Below are positions 1 to 12,380 of a stretch of DNA of 64,000 nucleotides, piece by piece. The notes beneath the pieces are model-generated. The model had not been told where the DNA came from. It worked only from the letters and a program-made list of their open reading frames with translations, and ran no database searches. Position 1 is the stretch's first letter. The number at the start of each line of letters is the position of its first letter. The DNA comes from Lachnospiraceae bacterium (GTDB lineage: Bacteria; Bacillota; Clostridia; Lachnospirales; Lachnospiraceae): assembly GCA_002892395.1 (NCBI GenBank), contig NBBL01000005.1:1-64000 (forward strand), in the 5' to 3' direction. The position numbers were made by a program, and so were the translations under genes.

Positions 1-1752
<1,752 letters not shown>

Positions 1753-2034
1753 TCGTCGGCGCGGCTCGCGCTTTCTGCCTGTTTCCCGGAATGCAACGAT
1801 TAATCGCCTCCCCGGAACAAGCTCTCTCACGCCTCCGCTCCTGACTTCTCGCGCTCACTAGCGTGTAAGCGCGCGGTGTTTCAGTCATGATTTCGTTGTT
1901 TCCAACGATTGTTTCTTACGTTTCTTCGGATACGGACATGCTGCCCGTATCACCTCGGATGTCTAGATTATCTTGATTCGATATTCTTCTGTATGCGGTT
2001 TTCAAGGTGCGATTCGCGCAATGCTCTGCGCGAG
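1753..2034 (-). other. tRNA-Ala to 23S internal transcribed spacer
   Basis: A 282-base non-coding spacer between the 3' end of tRNA-Ala and the 5' end of 23S. Minus-strand bases 2010-1989 read CACCTTGAAAACCGCATACA, a sequence type common in Firmicute rRNA spacers. The stretch near 1752-1800 probably forms one side of the 23S processing stem, with its partner beyond the window. I see no second tRNA. Confidence 0.7.
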
Positions 2035-2107
2035 TGGAGATGGAGAGATTCGAACTCTTGACCCCCTGCTTGCAAGGCAGGTGCTCTCCCAACTGAGCTA
2101 CACCCCC
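2035..2107 (-). tRNA. tRNA-Ala (anticodon TGC)
   Basis: A 73-base tRNA inside the rRNA operon. The acceptor stem starts GGGGGTG and ends CATCTCC with discriminator A. The anticodon stem CCTGC/GCAGG carries the loop with TGC, and the T-arm reads GTTCGAATC. The third acceptor pair is G-U, the classic alanine identity element. CCA is not encoded. Placing tRNA-Ala in the rRNA operon is common, but here it lies after 5S rather than directly after 16S. Confidence 0.97.
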
Positions 2108-2225
2108 GTCTGTTTCTCTTCTTTTAACTCTTTTGATTCTTTTCCGGTTTTGATTCTTTCCTGCTTTTGATTCGCTTGTTGCTCTACTGCTACGTCCCCT
2201 TCGGAACTGTTTTTTCTTTTTAAAA

Positions 2226-2343
2226 TCCGGCGCCCACCTGTTCTCCCATGCCGTCACCAGCATAGTACCTTCGGCCGCAAAGGGCTTAACCGTCGTGTTC
2301 GGGATGGGTACGGGTGTGTCCCCTTCGCGTCTTGACACCGGAT
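2226..2343 (-). rRNA. rrf: 5S ribosomal RNA, located between 16S and tRNA-Ala
   Basis: About 118 bases. The minus strand shows the conserved core CCGTACCCATCCCGAACACG and the 3' segment GGTGACGGCATGGGAGAACA. The ends ATCCGG and CCGGAT pair as helix I. It begins about 60 bases after the 16S 3' end and about 118 bases before tRNA-Ala. The canonical place is after 23S, so this is a non-canonical operon order. Confidence 0.95.
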
Positions 2344-2398
2344 ATTCTTCCCCTCACAATCAAAGACCTGACAGCACACACAACCCCTACTCTTCTTT

Positions 2399-3935
<1,537 letters not shown>

Positions 3936-4097
3936 AGTTCTCTCCAGGTCAGATAACGTTGACTTCTCAGTTATCTTACCCGTATTACTTGGTTTCGTTC
4001 TTTTTGAAATCCTTTTTGGAATTTCAGGGTTATGTGTACTGTCTGATCTTCGATTGTCAAGGTGCTTTTGTTCTGCCCCCTCAGAGGCGACTTGCTC

Positions 4098-4126
4098 ATC
4101 TTAGCATCCGTATAGAGGAATGTCAA
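4098..4126 (-). promoter_or_regulatory. rRNA operon promoter
   Basis: The minus strand shows TTGACA at 4126-4121, a 17-base spacer and TAAGAT at 4103-4098, so transcription should start near 4091. That leaves about 155 bases of leader before 16S. A second TTGACA at about 4057-4052 lies in the leader, in a segment like those involved in pre-16S processing, and has no good -10 partner. The -35 box sits 17 bases beyond the parC stop codon. Confidence 0.85.
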
Positions 4127-4143
4127 TCACTTTTTTCAGTTTT

Positions 4144-6384
4144 CTATGATTTCTTGATTTTCGTTCCTTTTCCGTCGCGCCGGGCCACTTTCAGACGAGT
4201 CAGAGAGAGCTCCTTTCCTCTGAACTCGCAGCTGGTTTCCTCTGAGAGAAGGCAGAGCTTTTCCAGCTGATCCGCCGCGGACAATTTCATGCCGCGAACC
4301 CCTCTGGCATTCTTCTTCATCTCGGAAATTTCTCCCACGGAGAAGCGCAGGGTGAAGCCCAGGTCAGAGATCAGTACGACATCGGTCTCCTCCTCAGGAA
4401 TCAGCCTGACGGTAAGCAACCGGTCATCCTCTGTCAGTTTGGTGGCGTTGACCATTTTATTGACCGTGTCAAACTCCCGGGCAGGAACCTGCTTCAGATA
4501 CGAGAGCCTTGTGGCAAACAGCAGCTTGCGCCCCGCCAGCAGCTCCGGACTCGCAACCAGAAGAATCTCCTCCTGCCGCCCGTCAAATTTGCAGAGATTG
4601 TCGATCGGAACTCCCTTGTCCTTCCACTTTCCGTAAGGAACGTCCAGAACACGAATTTGATGCATCAGCCCCTTGTCGGTGAACAGCAAAATTTTTGAGG
4701 TGTTTAAAACCGTAAGCACAGTGCGCGACTCCCCATGCACCTGTTCCCGGTTTCTTTCGTAGAACATGCGATCCACGGTCTTGCAGTATCCGTAGCGATC
4801 CATGACAAACACAACTTCCTCTTCCTTGACCGGCTGCTCCTCAAACACAGCTTCTTTCCCATCCTCAAGAACCGTGCGTCTCGGCGTGGAATATGTCTCC
4901 CTGATCTGCTCCAGATCCGAGATAAGGAGCGCATCCATTTCATCCTGATTTTCCAAGTAAGACTGATACGTTTTAATATTGTTCAGTGTCTCCCTGTGCT
5001 CCTTCCTGAGAGCATCAATTTCCAGCCCGATCAACCGATACAGGCGCATTTCCAAAATGGCCTGCGCCTGACGCTCCGTAAAATGCAGCTGCATCGCATC
5101 CCGGAGATATCGCGGGTCTCGAAACCGAATCTTCGTGATATCGCCCTTCATAAGGCAATCCTTTGCATCCTGCATGGACTTGGAGCCGCGCAGCACCGCG
5201 ATGATCGCGTCAATACAATCGCACGCTGCGATCAGTCCCTCCTGCACCTCACTCTTTTCCTGCTCTTTTTTGAGGAGAACGGTATATTTTCTGGCAGCAT
5301 TGGCATACTGAAAATCCAAATAATTCTTAAGGACCCCTTTTAGATCCAGCGTCTCCGGACGACCGTTTACGATGGCAAGCATATTGACGCCGAAGCTGTC
5401 CTCCAACTTCGTCTTCTTATACAGAATGTTTTTTACTTTTTCAATGTCCGCATCCCGCCTCAGCTCCAGAACGATGCGCATGCCTTCCTTGGATGATTGG
5501 TTGGAGATGTCCAATACCTCCGGAAGCTTTTTGCTTTCGACAAGCGCTGCCACATCGCAAAGAAACCGGTCGATTCCGGAACCCACCATGGTGTATGGAA
5601 TCTCCGTGATGACCAGCTTGTCCCGCTCACTCCGCTTTTTCCCCAGCTCGACTTCCATCCGCCCGCGAAGCTTCAGCTTTCCCGTCCCCGTCTGATAAAT
5701 CATGGACAATTCACTGCGGTTCGCAATGATTCCTCCGGTTGGGAAATCCGGCCCCGGAAGGATTTGAAGCAGCTCATCGATACTGATCTCCCGCTGCCTG
5801 ATGTAAGCGATGCAAGCATCGCAGACCTCCCGCAGATTGTGGGGCGGAATTGAGGTCGACATACCGACAGCAATCCCCTCCGCACCGTTGACGAGGAGAT
5901 TCGGCACACGAACCGGGAGCACCTCCGGTTCCTTTTCTGTCTCGTCATAATTAGAGACGAAAGGAACTGTCTTGTCGAGATCCCGCAGATACACATCCTC
6001 CGCAAACTTTTGCAGCTTTGCCTCCGTATACCGCATTGCCGCCGCACCATCGCCCTCAATGGAGCCGAAATTTCCGTGTCCGTCCACCAGAGGCATGCCT
6101 CGCTTGAACGCCTGGCTCATCACCACCAGGGTCTCATAAATTGAAGAATCCCCGTGGGGATGATATTTACCCATGGTATCGCCGACAATTCTGGCGGATT
6201 TTCTGTGGGGCTTGTCGTGATGCAAATGCAGCTCGCTCATGTCGTACAGGACTCTTCGCTGCACCGGCTTCAAACCGTCCCGGGCGTCCGGGATTGCCCG
6301 CGCGGTGATTACACTCATAGAATAATCAAGGTAGCTCTTCTGCATTTCCTCGGAGTACTCAGTTTTTATAATCTTTTCAGGCAT
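4144..6384 (-). CDS. parC: Type IIA topoisomerase subunit A, ParC-like
   Basis: A 746-residue DNA breakage and rejoining subunit of topoisomerase IV or gyrase, acting on the nucleoid. The winged-helix domain is N-terminal. The catalytic tyrosine is Y119 in AAMRYTEAKL. The quinolone-determining region KYHPHGDSSIYET has Ser80 and Glu84, exactly as in wild-type ParC. The C-terminal region lacks a clear GyrA box (QRRGGKG), and the protein is shorter than most GyrA, which favours ParC. It follows parE by 83 bases and is presumably co-transcribed. No terminator separates it from the rRNA promoter. Without the genome's other pair, GyrA cannot be wholly excluded. Confidence 0.88.
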   Translation of the reverse strand: MPEKIIKTEYSEEMQKSYLDYSMSVITARAIPDARDGLKPVQRRVLYDMSELHLHHDKPHRKSARIVGDTMGKYHPHGDSSIYETLVVMSQAFKRGMPLVDGHGNFGSIEGDGAAAMRYTEAKLQKFAEDVYLRDLDKTVPFVSNYDETEKEPEVLPVRVPNLLVNGAEGIAVGMSTSIPPHNLREVCDACIAYIRQREISIDELLQILPGPDFPTGGIIANRSELSMIYQTGTGKLKLRGRMEVELGKKRSERDKLVITEIPYTMVGSGIDRFLCDVAALVESKKLPEVLDISNQSSKEGMRIVLELRRDADIEKVKNILYKKTKLEDSFGVNMLAIVNGRPETLDLKGVLKNYLDFQYANAARKYTVLLKKEQEKSEVQEGLIAACDCIDAIIAVLRGSKSMQDAKDCLMKGDITKIRFRDPRYLRDAMQLHFTERQAQAILEMRLYRLIGLEIDALRKEHRETLNNIKTYQSYLENQDEMDALLISDLEQIRETYSTPRRTVLEDGKEAVFEEQPVKEEEVVFVMDRYGYCKTVDRMFYERNREQVHGESRTVLTVLNTSKILLFTDKGLMHQIRVLDVPYGKWKDKGVPIDNLCKFDGRQEEILLVASPELLAGRKLLFATRLSYLKQVPAREFDTVNKMVNATKLTEDDRLLTVRLIPEEETDVVLISDLGFTLRFSVGEISEMKKNARGVRGMKLSAADQLEKLCLLSEETSCEFRGKELSLTRLKVARRDGKGTKIKKS

Positions 6385-6467
6385 CTCATCTCATCCCCTG
6401 TCTTTGTTTGCTCTGATTTCCGAATTTCCTTCTGCGCCGTCCGAACATTCCGCCCTTTCTCTCTACC

Positions 6468-8390
6468 TCAGGCATCAATTTCCGCCTCATCCGCATGATC
6501 ATGGATAAAGTCCCGTCGCGGTGCGACTTCACTCCCCATCAGCAGCGCCGTCATCTCACTTGCGAGACGGGCATCCTCAATTTCCACCTGCTTCAGAACC
6601 CGATTTTCCGGATTCAACGTGGTCTCCCAGAGCTGCTCCGCATCCATTTCTCCCAGTCCCTTATAGCGCTGCAGTGTAAAGCTCCCCTCCCCATGCTTCT
6701 TTCGGTAGCGTTCCAGCGCCTTGTCATCGTAGATATATACCCCTTCTCCTTTTTTCGGCACTGCCTTATAGAGAGGCGGCATCGCAAGATAGACATGACC
6801 GTCGTAAATCAGCTCCGGCATAAAGCGATACAAAAAAGTCAGGAGCAGCGTGTCAATGTGACTGCCGTCCACATCTGCATCCGTCATGAGGATAATTTTG
6901 TCGTAACGCAGCTTCTCGATATCAAAATCATTCCCATAACCCTCGGAGAATCCGCATCCGAACGCGTTGATCATGGTTTTAATCTCCGCGTTTGCCAGCA
7001 CCTTGTCGATCGAAGCCTTTTCCACATTTAAAATTTTACCGCGAATCGGCAGAATCGCCTGAAACATGCGGTTTCTCGCTGTCTTGGCAGAGCCTCCTGC
7101 AGAGTCCCCCTCCACAATAAAAATCTCGCATCGGGAGGCGTCTCTGGACTCACAGTTTGCAAGCTTTCCGTTGGAGTCAAACGAAAACCTTGATTTCACA
7201 AGCATGTTGGTTTTTGCCTTCTCCTCGGCTTTTCGGATTTTAGCCGACTTTTCCGCACAGCCGATGATCGCCTTCAGGGTTTCCAGATTGCGGTCAAAAT
7301 AACGGGTCAGCTCATCTCCCGAAACCGCAGCCACAGCGCGGGAGGCATCTGCACTGGCAAGCTTGGTTTTCGTCTGTCCCTCAAAAATAGGGTCCGGATG
7401 CTTAATCGCGACCACGGCGGTCATTCCGTTTCGCGTATCCGCCCCCGTAAAGTTTGCGTCCTTTTCTTTCAGAATTCCCAGATCTCTGGCATAGGAATTG
7501 ATGAGCTGGGTGAAGCGGGTTTTAAAACCGGCCAGGTGGGTTCCCCCCTCAGCCGTGTAGATATTGTTGCAAAAGCCCAGCACCTCTTCTTCAAAGGTAT
7601 CCGCAAACTGGATGCAGCATTCCATCTCCACCGACTCAAATTTCCCGCTGAAATAAATCGGTTCATGCAGGGCGGTCTTCCCCCGGTTCAGCTCCCTCAC
7701 ATAAGCCACAATTCCCTCCGGTTCGTGGTAGCAAACCGTCTCCTCCTCTCCGGCTCTCCGGTTCTCAAAGTGAAGGGTAAGGCCTGCATTCAGGTATGCC
7801 GTCTCATGCAGCCTGGATTTCAGCCACTCCGCCTTGAACCCGGTTTTTTCAAAGATCTCCGGATCCGGCGCAAAATTGATCTCCGTCCCGCTCTGCTTCG
7901 TTTTTCCGATCACAGGAAGCAGCCCGTTCTGAAGCTCTGTCTTCGGGACGCCCCGCTCATAGCAATCTTCATAGATCGCGCCGTTTCGAGAGACGCGAAC
8001 GGTCATGTGCGTCGACAGGGCATTGACCACCGAGGAACCGACGCCGTGCAGACCACCGCTCGTCTTGTATGCGTCATTGTCAAACTTGCCCCCCGCATGC
8101 AGCGTCGTCATGACAATACGTTCTGCCGAAACCCCCTTTTTATGCATCTCCACCGGGATTCCGCGTCCGTTATCGCGCACCGTACAGGAGCCGTCCGCCT
8201 CCAGCGTAATCCAGACAGAATCACAGTACCCGGCCAGGTGCTCATCTACCGAGTTATCCATAATTTCATAAATCAGATGATTCAAGGCCTTCTGCCCCAC
8301 GCCGCCGATGTACATGCCGGGGCGTTTGCGCACGGCTTCGAGTCCCTCCAGCACCGTAATGCTGTCTGCGTTGTACTGTGTTTTTGACAT
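6468..8390 (-). CDS. parE: Type IIA topoisomerase subunit B, ParE-like
   Basis: A 640-residue ATPase subunit that pairs with the ParC-like protein. The GHKL ATPase motifs are EIMDNSVDE (about 42-50), DNGRGIP (about 73-79) and GGLHGVGSS. The TOPRIM domain has EGDSAGG at about 427 and DADVDGSH at about 504. The C-terminal QRYKGLGEMDAEQLW motif is present. I start it at the ATG at 8390, preceded by GGAGG five bases upstream; the longer open frame to 8672 runs through the promoter and lacks family similarity. Length fits ParE or a short Gram-positive GyrB, and I choose ParE from its partner. Confidence 0.88.
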   Translation of the reverse strand: MSKTQYNADSITVLEGLEAVRKRPGMYIGGVGQKALNHLIYEIMDNSVDEHLAGYCDSVWITLEADGSCTVRDNGRGIPVEMHKKGVSAERIVMTTLHAGGKFDNDAYKTSGGLHGVGSSVVNALSTHMTVRVSRNGAIYEDCYERGVPKTELQNGLLPVIGKTKQSGTEINFAPDPEIFEKTGFKAEWLKSRLHETAYLNAGLTLHFENRRAGEEETVCYHEPEGIVAYVRELNRGKTALHEPIYFSGKFESVEMECCIQFADTFEEEVLGFCNNIYTAEGGTHLAGFKTRFTQLINSYARDLGILKEKDANFTGADTRNGMTAVVAIKHPDPIFEGQTKTKLASADASRAVAAVSGDELTRYFDRNLETLKAIIGCAEKSAKIRKAEEKAKTNMLVKSRFSFDSNGKLANCESRDASRCEIFIVEGDSAGGSAKTARNRMFQAILPIRGKILNVEKASIDKVLANAEIKTMINAFGCGFSEGYGNDFDIEKLRYDKIILMTDADVDGSHIDTLLLTFLYRFMPELIYDGHVYLAMPPLYKAVPKKGEGVYIYDDKALERYRKKHGEGSFTLQRYKGLGEMDAEQLWETTLNPENRVLKQVEIEDARLASEMTALLMGSEVAPRRDFIHDHADEAEIDA

Positions 8391-8420
8391 GTTATCCTCC
8401 AAGCAAACCAAACTCCTGCA

Positions 8421-8450
8421 AGTATAGCAAACGAATGCGTATCGTTTCAA
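8421..8450 (-). promoter_or_regulatory. Promoter of parE-parC
   Basis: The minus strand shows TTGAAA at 8450-8445, an 18-base spacer and TATACT at 8426-8421, about 30 bases upstream of the parE start codon. Confidence 0.75.
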
Positions 8451-8570
8451 GGGCTTTTTCGAACGTGTGTTCTTTTTGTGCTTTTTGACACACCACTCTG
8501 CCTTCCGTCCGCAGCGTCTCCCACCGCATACATCGCCCAAGGCGCCCGCTTTCCCGCTCATACTGATGTC

Positions 8571-8584
8571 GTCACACGTGTGAC
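8571..8584. promoter_or_regulatory. Perfect 14-base palindrome upstream of parE
   Basis: GTCACACGTGTGAC is a perfect dyad about 120 bases upstream of the parE -35 box. The rest of the 8451-8638 gap holds no convincing gene. It could be an operator, but no regulator is identifiable, and a 14-base palindrome can occur by chance. Confidence 0.35.
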
Positions 8585-8638
8585 AAATGCGCCATTTCAT
8601 GCACCGGAATCCCGCTCCGGCGTGCGGGAAAGCCGAAC

Positions 8639-8690
8639 AAAAAACCTCGTAAATCCGCCATTTTTCCAACAAAACGGCTTATTTACGAGG
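8639..8690 (-). terminator. Rho-independent terminator after tRNA-Gly
   Basis: The arms 8681-8690 and 8645-8654 (CCTCGTAAAT and ATTTACGAGG) are perfectly complementary. The loop contains an extra GCC/GGC pairing. On the minus strand the hairpin is followed by TTTTTTG. It lies 12 bases past the tRNA-Gly 3' end. Confidence 0.85.
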
Positions 8691-8701
8691 CTCTCCCAAA
8701 G

Positions 8702-8772
8702 AGCAAGTGACGGGAATCGAACCCGCGTCCCAAGCTTGGGAAGCTTGTGTTCTACCATTGAACCACACCTGC
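8702..8772 (-). tRNA. tRNA-Gly (anticodon CCC)
   Basis: A 71-base tRNA. The acceptor is GCAGGTG/CACTTGC with discriminator U, usual for glycine. The anticodon stem CAAGC/GCTTG encloses the loop TTCCCAA, giving anticodon CCC. The T-arm is GGTTCGATTCC. CCA is not encoded. It has its own promoter inside the end of the upstream fur-like gene and its own terminator. Confidence 0.96.
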
Positions 8773-8782
8773 AACGTAGAAC

Positions 8783-8811
8783 ATTATACCGGATTTTTTT
8801 TGAAATGTAAA
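8783..8811 (-). promoter_or_regulatory. Promoter of tRNA-Gly, embedded in the end of the fur-like gene
   Basis: The minus strand shows TTTACA at 8811-8806, a 17-base spacer and TATAAT at 8788-8783. The predicted start near 8776 is a few bases before the mature tRNA 5' end at 8772. The -10 box contains the TAA stop codon of the fur-like gene (8786-8784). Confidence 0.8.
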
Positions 8812-9254
8812 CCGGTTTCTTTCTGTTTTTCCTCTTCGTTGTTTTGCTTTGCGCAGGTCTCACACACCCCGTAGAGAACCGATCCCTCGCATTGCAGGGT
8901 AAAACCGTGCCCTTCTTTTAGATGTGACTCGACTTCTTCCATGAATCCGCAATCCATATGGATCACTGTTCCGCATTTCAGACATTTTAAATGCAAATGC
9001 TCTTTGCATTGTTTCTCTGCGTGTTCCAGCTGATAAACCGCCTTCTCTCCCTTTTCTGCCACGAATTTCATAACGATGTGCTCCTGACATAGCTTTTCCA
9101 GGTTCCGGTACACAGTCGTCGCGCTGATACGAAGCCCGCTCTTTTGCAAATCCTGAAGAATGTCTTCTGCACTGACCGTTCTCAACCGGTTTTCTTCCAG
9201 ATAACGCATCATTTCTGTTCTCGCCTTTGTTCTGTACGGCTCCCGTCCTGCCAT
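8784..9254 (-). CDS. Fur-family metal- or peroxide-responsive repressor
   Basis: A 156-residue cytoplasmic DNA-binding protein. An N-terminal winged helix (ISATTVYRNLEKL, about residues 42-54) is followed by the dimerisation domain with HLHLKCLKCG and a second CxxC (CETC) that should hold structural zinc. Length and layout fit Fur, PerR and Zur. Metal specificity cannot be settled by eye, so I give no symbol. The start ATG at 9254 has GGAGGAG upstream. A TATAAT at 9293-9288 is a likely -10 box. The last residues are tail-like (KETGLHFKKNPV) and overlap the tRNA-Gly promoter. Confidence 0.9.
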   Translation of the reverse strand: MAGREPYRTKARTEMMRYLEENRLRTVSAEDILQDLQKSGLRISATTVYRNLEKLCQEHIVMKFVAEKGEKAVYQLEHAEKQCKEHLHLKCLKCGTVIHMDCGFMEEVESHLKEGHGFTLQCEGSVLYGVCETCAKQNNEEEKQKETGLHFKKNPV

Positions 9255-9309
9255 GTCTCCTCCTCTTTGCCAAGCCTGCTTGTTTCAATTATAGCACCAA
9301 ACAGAAGAA

Positions 9310-9349
9310 TATAAAAACAAAGAGGTCTCCACCCATGGGAAACCTCTTT
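9310..9349 (-). terminator. Terminator after fhs
   Basis: A 9-base perfect stem (9317-9325 with 9341-9349, CAAAGAGGT/ACCTCTTTG) and a 15-base loop, followed on the minus strand by TTTTTAT. It lies 47 bases beyond the fhs stop and just upstream of the fur-like promoter. Confidence 0.88.
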
Positions 9350-9395
9350 GCGAGCAAGAAAGCCTTTCTTTGTATCCGGAAACCGTAACCGAAGA

Positions 9396-11072
9396 TCAGA
9401 AGAGCCCTGTGATCCTTCCGTTTTCATCCACATCAATCTTTTCGGAAGCAGGAACCTTCGGAAGTCCCGGCATGGTCATAATGTCTCCGGTCTTTGCCAC
9501 CAGGAAGCCCGCTCCCGCAGAAACCTTGACCTCCCGAATCGTAATTTTAAATCCTCTCGGTGCGCCCACCAGATTCTTGTTGTCGGAGAAGCTGAACTGT
9601 GTCTTTGCCATGCAGATCGGAAGTTTGTCAAAGCCCAGCTCCGTAAGCCTCTGAACCTGCTTCTTCGCCTCCGGCGTAAACACCACGCCGTCGCCGCGGT
9701 AAATATTCTTTACAATGGCATTGACCTTTTCTTCTATGGTCGTGTCCAGCTCATACGCAAACTTAAAGTTCCTTCCTTCTTCCGTCTCGCAAAGGCGAAC
9801 CACTTCTTTTGCCAGCTCCACGCCTCCGTCTCCGCCCTTTGCCCAAACTTCGGAAAGAACCACATTGACGCCCAGCTCCTTGCATTTGTCTTCAATCAAT
9901 TTCAGCTCTTCCTCAGAATCGAAGGGGAAGCGATTGATGGCCACAACACTCGGGATGCCGAATACCTTGGTCATGTTTTCTACATGCTGCAGCAGGTTCG
10001 GAAGTCCTTTTTCCAGCGCTGCCACATTCGGTGTGTTGAGATCCGCTTTTGCCACCCCGCCGTGATGCTTCAGCGCGCGAACCGTCGCCACAATCACCGC
10101 ACAGTCAGGTCTGAGTCCGGTCATTCTGCACTTGATGTCGATAAACTTCTCTGCGCCGAGATCCGCTCCGAATCCGCCCTCTGTCACGGCGTAGTCATTG
10201 AATTTCAGTGCCATCTTCGTGGCGAGAACCGAATTGCAGCCGTGTGCAATATTCGCAAACGGACCGCCGTGAATGAAGGCAGGTGTGTGCTCCAGTGTTT
10301 GAACCAGGTTCGGCTTCAGCGCGTCCTTAAGGAGTGCGGCCATGGCCCCCGCCGCGTGAAGATCTCCCGCAGTGATCGGCTCATTGTCCACGTTATACGC
10401 AACAATCATTTTGGAAAGCCGCTCCCGAAGATCCTGAATATCGGTTGCCAGGCAGAACACGGCCATAATCTCACTGGCCACCGTGATGTCGTAGCCGTCC
10501 TCCCGGACCCTGCCGTCCACTCTCTTGCCAAGTCCGTCCACAATGTTGCGGAGCTGACGGTCATTCATATCCACCACCCGCTTCCAGGGGATTCGTTTGG
10601 AATCAATTCGGAGGGCATTGCCGTGGAAAATGTGATTGTCAATCAGAGCTGCCATCAGGTTGTTGGCTGCGCCAATGGCATGAAAATCGCCGGTAAAGTG
10701 GAGATTGATCTCCTCCATGGGGACGACCTGCGCATAGCCGCCTCCTGCTGCGCCGCCCTTCACGCCGAATACCGGACCGAGAGACGGCTCTCGAAGTGCT
10801 GCCGCAACGGATTTTCCCAGCTTATGCAAGCCGTCCGCAAGTCCGACGGAGGTGGTGGTTTTTCCCTCGCCCGCCGGAGTCGGCGTAATTGCCGTCACGA
10901 GAATCAGCTTTCCGTCCTTCTTCTCCGGGTGATTCTTCAGCACATTGTAATTGATTTTTGCCTTGTCTCTCCCGTATTGCTCCACATATTCGGCTTCGAT
11001 GCCCTCTGCCGCGGCGATTTCCTTGATATCTAACGCTACCGCCTCCTGCGCGATTTCAATATCTGTCTTCAC
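9396..11072 (-). CDS. fhs: Formate-tetrahydrofolate ligase
   Basis: A 558-residue cytosolic enzyme that interconverts formate, THF and ATP with 10-formyl-THF. The P-loop-like [15 protein letters not shown] lies near residue 67. Family segments [19 protein letters not shown] and [14 protein letters not shown] are intact, and the length matches the usual 555-560. It is the last gene of an operon with glutamate formiminotransferase, cyclodeaminase and GltS. In that setting it can run in reverse, turning formyl-THF made from formiminoglutamate into formate plus ATP, as in histidine- and purine-fermenting clostridia. It could equally supply formyl-THF for purines. Confidence 0.97.
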   Translation of the reverse strand: MKTDIEIAQEAVALDIKEIAAAEGIEAEYVEQYGRDKAKINYNVLKNHPEKKDGKLILVTAITPTPAGEGKTTTSVGLADGLHKLGKSVAAALREPSLGPVFGVKGGAAGGGYAQVVPMEEINLHFTGDFHAIGAANNLMAALIDNHIFHGNALRIDSKRIPWKRVVDMNDRQLRNIVDGLGKRVDGRVREDGYDITVASEIMAVFCLATDIQDLRERLSKMIVAYNVDNEPITAGDLHAAGAMAALLKDALKPNLVQTLEHTPAFIHGGPFANIAHGCNSVLATKMALKFNDYAVTEGGFGADLGAEKFIDIKCRMTGLRPDCAVIVATVRALKHHGGVAKADLNTPNVAALEKGLPNLLQHVENMTKVFGIPSVVAINRFPFDSEEELKLIEDKCKELGVNVVLSEVWAKGGDGGVELAKEVVRLCETEEGRNFKFAYELDTTIEEKVNAIVKNIYRGDGVVFTPEAKKQVQRLTELGFDKLPICMAKTQFSFSDNKNLVGAPRGFKITIREVKVSAGAGFLVAKTGDIMTMPGLPKVPASEKIDVDENGRITGLF

Positions 11073-11119
11073 GTGTTTCCCCTTTCATTTGTAAAATTGA
11101 ACCCATCCTTCATTGACCC

Positions 11120-12364
11120 TCAACCGGTAAATCCCTGAACAAAGAATTTGATGAAGGCTATGGTTTGCGGCTGATAAATAAGATCCACCAGAAACGCTCC
11201 GACGATCGGAACAATCATGAACGCGCGATGCGACATGCCGTATTTTTCCGTGACCGCCGTCATATTGACAATGGCGGACGGAGTGGCTCCGAGACCGTGT
11301 CCGCAGAGTCCGGCGCACATCACCGCAGCATCGTAGTTTTTCCCAAGCAGACGGAATACCACAAAGTAAGCCGCCAGAATCATGAACACTGCCTGGCAGA
11401 GCACCACCAGGAGTACCCCTCCTATGAGTCCCGCCAGCTCCCAGAGCTTCAAGGTCATGAGTGCCATGGAAAGATACAAGGACAACATAACATCTCCGAT
11501 GCCTTCCACCAGCGCGTAATCGAAGCGGTAAAAATGCACCTGTTCATTCACATTTCTCAAAATGACAGCAACAAACATGGCGCCCACATAGGTGGGGAAG
11601 GACATGCCGATCCATGTTCCGATCTGTCCCGAAATCATGGTTCCCACCGCCATGCAGACCAGAATCGCCGTAACGTTCTTCATGATGTCCAGACCGGAAA
11701 GAGGCTTTTTCGATGCGCTGTTCACATCCATCACGTCGCTTCCGGTGAAGCTGTCATCTGCCGACGGCTTTAAGTCGTAGCTCACAATCAATCGGCGCCC
11801 CAGAGGTCCTCCGATTAAAACTGCGGAAATCAATCCGAATGTGGCTGCGGCGGCGCCCACCAGCGTCCCCTGCTCATATCCCATTTGCACAAAGGTGTTT
11901 CCGTAGGAAGCGGCGGCGCCGTGTCCGCCTATCATGGAAATCGCGCTGGAAAGCAGCGCATACGGCGCTTCCAGCCCCACTGCCTTCCCCACCGCAATAC
12001 CGATAGCATTCTGACATATGGAAATCACGCCTGCAATCAGCCAATAGCAGATCAGCATGATTCCGCCTTTTTTCAGAAGCTGAAAGCTGGCGCCGAGTCC
12101 CACGGTCGTAAAAAATGCCAGCATGAACGGGCTCTGAAAATAGGTGTCGAACTGGAATTGAAACGTTCCCGTCATGTGTCCTGCGCATGTAATCAGCATG
12201 AAGAGAAATCCGCCCACAACCGGTGCGGGAATGCAGTATTTTTCCAGAACCTTGGCCCTGTTCTTCACAAAATAGCCAATCAAAAGCAGAACCGCGCACA
12301 TGGCAAGTGTCGTAATTGCATCCGTCTTGATATTAAAGACGTTTTCCACCGTCTCAAATGTCAT
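11120..12364 (-). CDS. gltS: Sodium/glutamate symporter, GltS type
   Basis: A 414-residue polytopic inner-membrane carrier of the ESS family. Two glycine-rich halves carry signatures such as SMIGGHGAAASYGNTF and CAGLCGHGLGATPSAIVNM, the re-entrant-loop motifs of GltS. About ten membrane segments are visible. The ATG at 12364 follows AAAGGAG at five-base spacing; upstream in-frame codons are rejected. It lies 16 bases after fchA and 47 before fhs. The operon makes glutamate from formiminoglutamate, so it may import or export glutamate according to the gradients. Confidence 0.92.
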   Translation of the reverse strand: MTFETVENVFNIKTDAITTLAMCAVLLLIGYFVKNRAKVLEKYCIPAPVVGGFLFMLITCAGHMTGTFQFQFDTYFQSPFMLAFFTTVGLGASFQLLKKGGIMLICYWLIAGVISICQNAIGIAVGKAVGLEAPYALLSSAISMIGGHGAAASYGNTFVQMGYEQGTLVGAAAATFGLISAVLIGGPLGRRLIVSYDLKPSADDSFTGSDVMDVNSASKKPLSGLDIMKNVTAILVCMAVGTMISGQIGTWIGMSFPTYVGAMFVAVILRNVNEQVHFYRFDYALVEGIGDVMLSLYLSMALMTLKLWELAGLIGGVLLVVLCQAVFMILAAYFVVFRLLGKNYDAAVMCAGLCGHGLGATPSAIVNMTAVTEKYGMSHRAFMIVPIVGAFLVDLIYQPQTIAFIKFFVQGFTG

Positions 12365-12380
12365 GCATACTCCTTTTTTT

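Noticed and set aside
8391-8672. N-terminal extension of ParE to 8672
   Set aside because: The extension covers the promoter and has no similarity; the ATG at 8390 has a strong ribosome binding site.
9348-11033. A 561-codon open frame on the plus strand
   Set aside because: It is antisense to fhs, has a composition typical of a reverse-strand shadow and no protein motifs.
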